Below, one piece after another: positions 1-5,595 of a DNA stretch of 7,111 nt (the first letter of the stretch is position 1; every line of letters begins with the position of its first letter). The notes under the pieces are model-generated. The model saw nothing but the letters and a program-made list of their open reading frames with translations, was not told where the DNA came from and made no database searches. Where the stretch lies: the NCBI GenBank assembly GCA_002690445.1, contig NZER01000003.1, positions 1-7,111 of the forward strand, given 5' to 3'. A program made the translations under genes and the position numbers. The DNA is from Candidatus Pacearchaeota archaeon (lineage in GTDB: Archaea; Nanoarchaeota; Nanoarchaeia; Pacearchaeales; GW2011-AR1).

Positions 1-1572
1 TGTAGGTGCGTTAACACCATCTGAAAATGTTGTATTAAGACTTTGCTTTAGGCCATCAAATTCAAGTCCGTAATGTATCTTAGTAACTCTTGGTCCTCTG
101 ATATTCCCTGTTATTGTTCCATCTTCAATCGACTCTTGTCTATTTATAGCATTTATAGCTTCTTGTACTAAATAATTACTCTCGTTAAATATTTTTTTAG
201 CTACTGTTTCATCTAAATTTAATAAATAATTATTCTCTGGTATATTTAACCATTTGTTCCAAGTTAGTTTTTCATTTCCTTGTTTTTTTCTTGAAACATC
301 TGTTAATAAATTAACTAACTTCAAACCGTTTAAATGATTCGTCTCTTTTATGTCTTTTTCAAATTTATCTTTTTTGCTAACTATTATATTTTGAAAACTT
401 TCTGCTGTTTGTAATTTATTTTGTAAGATATGATTTTCTCTAGCCAACCCCGATAATACAATAACTTTTTCTGAGAGTTTTTCAGATTCATTTTTTAATT
501 TCATTATATAGTTATCTTTTTTGTCTATTATATTTTTAAAATCATCAGTTTGTGAAATAAATGAATTTTTATTTTCTTTTACATTAGATTTTAAATTTTT
601 TATTGTTTCTTTATCTTGTTTATTTTTTGATTGTGAACTATCAATTTTTGCACTTAAATTATTTAGTTGTTTTATACTCTCCAATAATTCTTGTCGTTTT
701 TCATCTATAATATCATCTTTAAATTTGATTTCATCCTTATATTCATCTACTCTTAAACTATTCACCAAATTTTCAAAATTTTCAGATTTTTGTAATTTGG
801 ATTCTAAAATAGAATTTTCATACGATAAGCTTGAAAGATGTTTTACTTCCTTTGATAATGAATCTATTTTTTCATTTAAATTTAAAATATGTTCTTTTTT
901 CTCCGTTAATTGTTCTCTAACATTTTCATTAATTTTAATATTTTTCTTTAAATCAAAAATTAAATCATTAGTTTCTTTTAACTTATCTAAAGATTCTTTT
1001 AATTTAGTTTTATAATTATTTATTATTCCATTTTTTGATGTTAGTGCATTTTCATATGCATCTAAATTATTTATATAATCTTGATAAGTTGTTTTTCTTT
1101 CTGATTTTATTTCGCTAATAATTTTTTTACTGTTTTTTTGTTGATAATTTACCTTATAATTAAGTTTATTTATTTTTTCATTTAATTCTTTATTTATATT
1201 TGAATATTTTTTTACTATATCATCTCTATAAGAAAGTTGAACTTTTTGTTCATCAATTTTTTTATGTAGTGGACTGAACTCTGTTTTAATTTCCTTTATA
1301 ATATTTTCTTTTGATTGAATTTCATTTATATGTTCTTTTCTTTTCGTTGAAAACACACCTTCTTCAAAATGTCTTGCTTTATTTAATTCTTGTAAAAGAT
1401 TATTTTTTTGTTGTTCTAATGTAACTACTTGATTAGCTAAATTATTACTTTCTTGTTCCAAATTTAGAATTATATTTTCTTTTTTTTCAATCTCTTCTTC
1501 AAAATTTAAAGTTAAATCATCTTTTGTTGGATGATATACTGAAAATCTATCTTTTAATAAATCCATACTCAT
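1..1572 (-). CDS. Long coiled-coil protein, function unknown (3' end beyond window)
   Basis: The frame is open for 524 codons from an ATG at 1572-1570 to the window edge with no stop, so the C-terminus is missing. The ATG shares its A with the TAA of the preceding gene (TAATG), and AGGAGA at 1588-1583 lies 10 bases upstream, inside that gene, indicating translational coupling. A second ATG two codons in is spaced worse. Residues about 20-410 are Lys/Glu/Asn/Leu-rich with almost no Pro or Gly, typical of a long coiled coil. From about 412 the protein becomes globular (Trp, Pro and Gly return), with a G-P-R-V-T-K motif at 493-498. Segments 239-280 and 366-407 are related to each other (19 of 42 residues identical). 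No family is recognised. Position after neck genes suggests a virion, tail or DNA-associated protein, but that is inference. The gene is far more AT-rich than the capsid gene (15% GC in 841-900). Confidence 0.85.
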   Translation of the reverse strand, partial: MSMDLLKDRFSVYHPTKDDLTLNFEEEIEKKENIILNLEQESNNLANQVVTLEQQKNNLLQELNKARHFEEGVFSTKRKEHINEIQSKENIIKEIKTEFSPLHKKIDEQKVQLSYRDDIVKKYSNINKELNEKINKLNYKVNYQQKNSKKIISEIKSERKTTYQDYINNLDAYENALTSKNGIINNYKTKLKESLDKLKETNDLIFDLKKNIKINENVREQLTEKKEHILNLNEKIDSLSKEVKHLSSLSYENSILESKLQKSENFENLVNSLRVDEYKDEIKFKDDIIDEKRQELLESIKQLNNLSAKIDSSQSKNKQDKETIKNLKSNVKENKNSFISQTDDFKNIIDKKDNYIMKLKNESEKLSEKVIVLSGLARENHILQNKLQTAESFQNIIVSKKDKFEKDIKETNHLNGLKLVNLLTDVSRKKQGNEKLTWNKWLNIPENNYLLNLDETVAKKIFNESNYLVQEAINAINRQESIEDGTITGNIRGPRVTKIHYGLEFDGLKQSLNTTFSDGVNAPT

Positions 1573-2039
1573 TATCTTGGTCTCTCCTCAATCTGTAAAC
1601 TCGATAATCTCGCTCTATTAGCAACAGCTTTAATCATATGTTTAAATGCTTGATGTCCTCCGATAAGTTGAGGTTCTGTTATAGAATTTATTTCCCAATA
1701 AAAATCATTCCAATCTACTATATCTCCAATTTCTGGATAAAAATTAGCTTCTTTAAGTGTAGTTCTATGAAAATACATTTCTAAGTTAGCATTTAAATCA
1801 GGACCAAAGTCATTTTGTTCAATTGCGGGCTCTTCAAAAGATATCAAACAATTAACTCTAAATCCTTTCTCAAAATATTTTGTTGATGACTCTCCATACA
1901 AATTTTCTTCTGTATCTTCAACTGATACTTTATAAATATCAACATATTGTCCAAGTACATTATCAATTAACTCTTCATTAAGAGCATCAACGAGATCCAC
2001 TTCTTTTTGTGGAATAAAAAATGGTTTAGTTTCAGCCAC
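1572..2039 (-). CDS. Putative head-closure/neck protein (T4 gp14-like candidate)
   Basis: This is a complete 155-residue soluble protein with no signal peptide or membrane segment. The start is GTG at 2039-2037: an in-frame TAG lies at 2051-2049, no in-frame ATG occurs near the N-terminus, and AGGA at 2050-2047 is 7 bases upstream. It begins 4 bases after the stop of the gp13-like gene and its own stop overlaps the next ATG, so three genes look co-translated. The C-terminal half has alternating hydrophobic residues and the motif P-E-I-G-D-I-V-x-W followed by F-Y-W-E-I-N. This is reminiscent of the P-x-x-G-D-x-I-Y/W ... x-F-E-I pattern of T4 gp14 and other head-closure or connector proteins. 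T4 gp14 is longer (about 256 residues). The call rests mainly on that motif and on the position after the gp13-like gene; it could be another small head-tail connector. Confidence 0.6.
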   Translation of the reverse strand: MAETKPFFIPQKEVDLVDALNEELIDNVLGQYVDIYKVSVEDTEENLYGESSTKYFEKGFRVNCLISFEEPAIEQNDFGPDLNANLEMYFHRTTLKEANFYPEIGDIVDWNDFYWEINSITEPQLIGGHQAFKHMIKAVANRARLSSLQIEERPR

Positions 2040-2043
2040 ATCA

Positions 2044-3222
2044 TTATCCTATATAAATCTGTAACGGTGATCTAGACAAAAGTTGTTGGTTAGCTTCGGC
2101 AGTATCAGCTTCAGCTCGAGATCTTTCTACTAATGTTACACTATCAAGAAATTCTGTAAGTTCAGTTAATAGTGCTTCTTTTTCTTCACGTCCTTCAGCT
2201 TTTAATCCTTCACCATCCATTACAACTTCTCCATTTGGTAGCGGAAGCGAAGCGTATTTACTTCTAATTATTCCAAGCAACTCTTTGGCAAGAGCCAATG
2301 TAAATTTTCTAATCCATTGACGTCCAGCAGAATTAATTTGACTATATGTGATAAATTTATAAGGAGCATTACTTGGATCTGAAACTTTATGTGTCGTATA
2401 AGATCTTGTTGTATCTGCAACATCGTTTCTTACATAGTATTCAAACCATACTTTTTCTCCTGCATCTCCTGCTTGTGGTATAGGAAATATTTTAAGAACA
2501 TTATTAACTATATGAAATGAATAAGCTGATTTTCTAATTAAATCATTGGTTTCAATTGCTTGAGCTCTAGATATATCGTATGAAATAGGTCTCATAATAT
2601 AGGTTATTGCAGGAGAAACATTTCCCATTCCAAACCCATCTAACATTTGTCGTTGTTCAAAACTACCAGCAAACGGATCATAAAATCTAGTTATAGCTGA
2701 TGGGCCTCTATTATAAACTCTTTGAACTATAAGTCTATTATTACTCTCTGAAGCTTCTGCCCACGTCTGAAGATTATAATCTTGTTGATCATCAACAAGT
2801 GTTACCGAACCACTTTTTAAAGAAACATCACCACCAACAACAGCAGCTTGACCGTATTGTTCTGATAAAGCAAAAGTTGTTCCCATATGAGGATGAACTG
2901 GTTCATTACTTCCTGTTGAACTCATAGCCGACCCTGATATTCTATTACTAGACCCATATGAATCCCACAACCAGTTTTTCATATTATAGTGATTAATATG
3001 TAATGAATATTCAGAAATTGATTCTTCAAAACAAGTATATATTGAACCGCTATTGAATTCTAACTGCATAATTGGGTGACCTAATCTACGTGCTACCCAT
3101 TTACAAACATTCAAACTGTCAGTAACAAAAGTAGTATCTGTATCATATAAAGCATACGGGGTTGAACCTGTTACTTGATTTGAATCAGTTGGATCAGTAT
3201 ATATATAATTAAATTTTGACAT
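2044..3222 (-). CDS. Putative neck / head-tail adaptor protein (T4 gp13-like)
   Basis: A complete 392-residue protein; the ATG at 3222 follows GGAG at 3232-3229 with 6 bases of spacing. The N-terminal third contains R-L-G-H-P-I (46-51) followed by I-Y-T-C-F-E-E-S-I-S-E-Y (61-72), the pattern of neck/adaptor proteins in T4-like marine phages (R-L-G-x-P ... I-x-x-x-x-E-E-A-x-x-E-Y). The middle is beta-rich. Residues about 300-345 hold a helix, then L-P-L-P-N-G (326-331), V-M-D-G-E-G-L (334-340) and an acidic-basic helix to about 372, again typical of this family. T4 gp13 has 309 residues, so this is a longer version. Its place as first gene after a strong terminator, followed immediately by a gp14-like gene, matches the 13-14 pairing of T4. 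Role: by family, binding the portal vertex after packaging. The assignment is from memory of the family, not an alignment. Confidence 0.65.
   Translation of the reverse strand: MSKFNYIYTDPTDSNQVTGSTPYALYDTDTTFVTDSLNVCKWVARRLGHPIMQLEFNSGSIYTCFEESISEYSLHINHYNMKNWLWDSYGSSNRISGSAMSSTGSNEPVHPHMGTTFALSEQYGQAAVVGGDVSLKSGSVTLVDDQQDYNLQTWAEASESNNRLIVQRVYNRGPSAITRFYDPFAGSFEQRQMLDGFGMGNVSPAITYIMRPISYDISRAQAIETNDLIRKSAYSFHIVNNVLKIFPIPQAGDAGEKVWFEYYVRNDVADTTRSYTTHKVSDPSNAPYKFITYSQINSAGRQWIRKFTLALAKELLGIIRSKYASLPLPNGEVVMDGEGLKAEGREEKEALLTELTEFLDSVTLVERSRAEADTAEANQQLLSRSPLQIYIG
2047..2050 (-). promoter_or_regulatory. Ribosome binding site deciding the GTG start of the gp14-like gene
   Basis: AGGA overlaps the last codons of the gp13-like gene (TAT ATA GGA TAA) and sits 7 bases before GTG at 2039. 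Two out-of-frame ATGs (2044-2042 and 2041-2039) lie between site and start; the second overlaps the GTG as ATGTG. They would open only a 25-codon frame ending at 1967. The long open frame supports GTG. Confidence 0.55.
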
Positions 3223-3239
3223 TTATATCTCCATTATCA

Positions 3240-3245
3240 ATTATA
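3240..3245 (-). promoter_or_regulatory. Possible promoter -10 element for the neck-gene unit
   Basis: The minus strand reads TATAAT at 3245-3240, between the terminator at 3276-3306 and the start of the gp13-like gene (3222). A new promoter is logical here because the terminator would cut off upstream transcription. No convincing -35 box is seen 16-18 bases further upstream, and the exact T4 late box TATAAATA is absent. In such AT-rich DNA the hexamer can occur by chance. Confidence 0.25.
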
Positions 3246-3275
3246 AATATCTTAGTTATCTAAAACTATTAATAT

Positions 3276-3306
3276 AAAAAAGGACAGAATAAATCTGTCC
3301 TTTTTT
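3276..3306 (-). terminator. Strong rho-independent terminator, potentially bidirectional
   Basis: A perfect 12-base-pair inverted repeat (3276-3287 with 3295-3306) is built from GGACAG/CTGTCC flanked by A6 and T6, with loop AATAAAT; the A-T pair 3288/3294 can extend it. Read on the minus strand the GC stem is followed by a U-rich run (TTTTTTATATT). It lies 32 bases after the stop of the 157-residue virion protein, so it closes the scaffold/capsid/decoration unit. The symmetric A/T runs could also end plus-strand transcription, though no plus-strand gene is seen here. Confidence 0.9.
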
Positions 3307-3337
3307 AGGTTTTAAAACATTTTTAAGGTTTAGTATT

Positions 3338-3811
3338 TTATTCGTCTATCCAAATACCGCCCATTTCTGAGATAATCCAACCATCACTATCACCAAAAGC
3401 TAATTTAATATAATCACCTTTTTTAGCAGTTGCGGCTGTATTATAAACATCCTTATTATTAGTACCTGCGGCACCAGCGACATCCCAAAGGAATTTATCA
3501 CTAGAATTGATAGTTATTGTCATTAATGTACCATCAGCGGCACCATTAACAACCCAAAAAGTTTGTCCTAATACACCAATTCCTGGTAAAGTAAATACAC
3601 AAGCTTGTCTTTGAATTACTGGTCGACCCGCATGGGTGTTGTAAGCAAGAGTCAGAGTAGCGGCATTTACCTCTATCGCGTTACTAAAATTCGGAACTGA
3701 CGCTTGAACTAACTCAGTATCGCTAAGTGTTGCTGCACGTGCAGCAACTCGATCCTTATTATCTAAGTTATACGTTAACCCTTCAAATGTGATTTGCTTT
3801 TTTATAGCCAT
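3338..3811 (-). CDS. Small beta-rich virion protein, possible head decoration protein
   Basis: A complete 157-residue protein; ATG at 3811 is preceded by GGAG at 3822-3819 with 7 bases of spacing. The N-terminus (M-A-I-K-K-x-I-T-F-x-G-L-x-Y-N-L-D ... D-R-V-A-A) resembles that of small structural proteins found beside capsid genes in marine T4-like phages; this is recognition, not an alignment. The rest alternates Ala/Gly/Thr-rich turns with short hydrophobic strands (F-T-L-P-G-I-G around 73-79, F-W-V-V-N-G, then G-D-Y-I-K-L-A-F and W-I-I-S-E-M-G-G-I-W-I near the C-terminus), so a beta-sandwich is likely. It has no signal peptide or membrane segment. It is the last gene before a strong terminator and the first after the major capsid gene, which favours a decoration or capsid-stabilising role. 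A tail or fibre accessory protein is the alternative. Confidence 0.8.
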   Translation of the reverse strand: MAIKKQITFEGLTYNLDNKDRVAARAATLSDTELVQASVPNFSNAIEVNAATLTLAYNTHAGRPVIQRQACVFTLPGIGVLGQTFWVVNGAADGTLMTITINSSDKFLWDVAGAAGTNNKDVYNTAATAKKGDYIKLAFGDSDGWIISEMGGIWIDE

Positions 3812-3834
3812 TCTATTTCTCCATTATTCATGAA

Positions 3835-3856
3835 GAGGCTAAAATTAATTAGCCTC
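3835..3856 (-). other. RNA hairpin between capsid and decoration genes
   Basis: GAGGCTAA (3835-3842) pairs perfectly with TTAGCCTC (3849-3856) around the loop AATTAA, in the 64-base gap between the capsid stop (3878-3876) and the next start (3811). No U-run follows on the minus strand, so it is not a standard terminator. It could protect the 3' end of capsid mRNA or moderate read-through; that role is inference. Confidence 0.5.
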
Positions 3857-3875
3857 CTCATAAAAGGTTAAAGTA

Positions 3876-5561
3876 TTACAGTTCATCCAGTGCGTCAACG
3901 TAGATCTTACCATAAAATTCAGGTCTGATCATCTTCTTAGCATACCGCGTCATAACACCTTTTCTTGGTGTAAAATCATTAGGATCATACACAAGTGGTG
4001 TCATAATCAATGGTACATAAGGAGCATATACAGCACCTGTTTCTAGGAAGTTACTTCCACGGAAACCAACAAGAACAGTATTCTCAGTCATATATGGATT
4101 CTTGTACACTGTCCAACGGTTGGAAATTCCACCCATTTTCTGTACACCCATAGCAAACGACTGCTTATCACCATCAGTTTCTGACATATATCCTGGTAAG
4201 GATTCAAGAACTGTGGCAATTTTAGGACCACAAACAACAAAGTTTGCGCCACCACGTAATGTTAAACGATGTATTTCGTTTGAAACTTTCTGAATCTTAG
4301 CAACAATTGTCTGCCACCATTCAAATCGTGTACCATAAAACGTAGTATTTACGAACTCATCAGCACTTGAATCATAGTCATTTCCTTGATGGAGTGACCA
4401 ATAATCAACTGTCTGTGCATCAGAAATCAACATATCAAGTATTTCCAAATCGATTTCCATCGAAACGTATTCACTCAACATAGATGTTAATTCTGCTTCA
4501 GCATCAACACTATGATATGCGTTAAGATCTTGAGCTAACTCAGGAGTCCAAACTGCCTTCAATTTACGTGTTTTAGCAACAATTGGACGAGATTTCAACT
4601 CAATATCAACTTGTGGAATTGCTAGTGAATCTTTACTAGCATCACCTGCAGTATCTTCAAAATCGCCACGTGCGGCTTCTGTAGTAAACTTAGGATAAGT
4701 AACATATTCACCGGAATTATTAAAATCCGTTGCTACTGATGCAGAAACAATAAAACTTATACTTCCTGCTTCGCCATCATCACCAGTCATACTAGTAAAT
4801 TGTGGATAAAGCCTATTAACTGGCTTTGTATCTCCAATTCCAGCACCATGAGGATTATTAGCACTAACAGCTCCTGATACTATATTACTAGATCTTATAG
4901 ATAATTTATCAACATCTGTGGCTGCTAATGCTTCAGTTACTTTCCAAATCTTACCTTTATTATGACTACCACTCATTTCAGTATCAAAATTGATATCTTT
5001 CCATGTTGCTAGCGCCATTGTTACAGAGCCAATTGCTTCTGACGCTGTAGCTTGTGAATATCCATAACGACCTGCGCCATAGAAACCACCAGCATAGTCA
5101 TCACCACCATAAGGTGCTGATGAACCTGAAGGGCTATATTTACCAGTTTTACCCTGTAAAGAACTATTTTTATCCATTCCTTGACGGGTGCTTCCATATT
5201 GAAAATCAAGATAGAAAACAAGACCGGAAGGTAGATTCATAGGTTGAACAGAAACGAATTCCTGTGCTGCAATTTCTCCAAAAATTCTACGAACTAATGG
5301 AAGTGCAACACCTGACCATTCTTCATCGCCTTTATATGCATTAGTACTACCAGGCTGAGTAGGACTTGTAGAAGACGCTTCTTTAATTAGCTCACGAGCT
5401 TGATTTTCAAGCAACTGGGCCATTCCGCCTCGTTCAAAGTCGCCTTCAATACCATCAAGCAATCCAGTACGTTCCCATTTTGAAACGAGTTTTGTAGCTT
5501 CTTTGCGCTGATCCTTATAAGGGGAGGCTCCAAGAAGTGCTTCATTAATATAATCTGACAT
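3876..5561 (-). CDS. gp23: Major capsid protein, T4 gp23 family
   Basis: A complete 561-residue protein (T4 gp23 has 521) that forms the hexameric shell of the head. ATG at 5561 follows AGGAGA at 5574-5569 with 7 bases of spacing. Family landmarks in order: W-S-G-V-A-L-P-L-V-R-R-I-F (82-94); V-S-V-Q-P-M-N-L-P-S-G (103-113) leading to L-D-F-Q-Y-G; a Gly/Tyr-rich stretch with F-Y-G-A-G-R-Y-G-Y-S (160-169); K-T-R-K-L-K-A-V-W-T-P-E-L-A-Q-D-L (330-346) and D-A-E-A-E-L (353-358); F-V-V-C-G-P (441-446); and the C-terminal run Y-A-P-Y-V-P-L ... D-P-N-D-F-T-P-R-K-G (512-535). The HK97 fold is expected from the family. A prohead-protease site I59-K60-E61|A62 closely matches the position of T4 gp23 maturation (after residue 65) and would give a mature chain of 500 residues. 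GC is clearly higher than in the coiled-coil gene (42% in 4201-4260), as expected for a highly expressed gene. Confidence 0.97.
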   Translation of the reverse strand: MSDYINEALLGASPYKDQRKEATKLVSKWERTGLLDGIEGDFERGGMAQLLENQARELIKEASSTSPTQPGSTNAYKGDEEWSGVALPLVRRIFGEIAAQEFVSVQPMNLPSGLVFYLDFQYGSTRQGMDKNSSLQGKTGKYSPSGSSAPYGGDDYAGGFYGAGRYGYSQATASEAIGSVTMALATWKDINFDTEMSGSHNKGKIWKVTEALAATDVDKLSIRSSNIVSGAVSANNPHGAGIGDTKPVNRLYPQFTSMTGDDGEAGSISFIVSASVATDFNNSGEYVTYPKFTTEAARGDFEDTAGDASKDSLAIPQVDIELKSRPIVAKTRKLKAVWTPELAQDLNAYHSVDAEAELTSMLSEYVSMEIDLEILDMLISDAQTVDYWSLHQGNDYDSSADEFVNTTFYGTRFEWWQTIVAKIQKVSNEIHRLTLRGGANFVVCGPKIATVLESLPGYMSETDGDKQSFAMGVQKMGGISNRWTVYKNPYMTENTVLVGFRGSNFLETGAVYAPYVPLIMTPLVYDPNDFTPRKGVMTRYAKKMIRPEFYGKIYVDALDEL

Positions 5562-5595
5562 TTTAACTTCTCCTATATTATATTAAAAATTTTAG

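Noticed and set aside
141..148. TATAAATA on the minus strand (also at 1191-1198 and near 1067)
   Set aside because: These boxes lie inside the very AT-rich coiled-coil gene, are not upstream of any start, and are expected by chance at this composition.
521..1015. Plus-strand open frame of 164 codons
   Set aside because: It lies opposite the minus-strand coiled-coil gene, which is open for 524 codons, and its Phe/Ser/Leu-rich product is what the complement of Lys/Glu-rich codons gives.
4102..5242. Small frames inside the capsid gene (4102-4293 and 5054-5242 plus; 5021-5221 minus)
   Set aside because: They lie within the recognisable gp23-family coding sequence and have no recognisable product.
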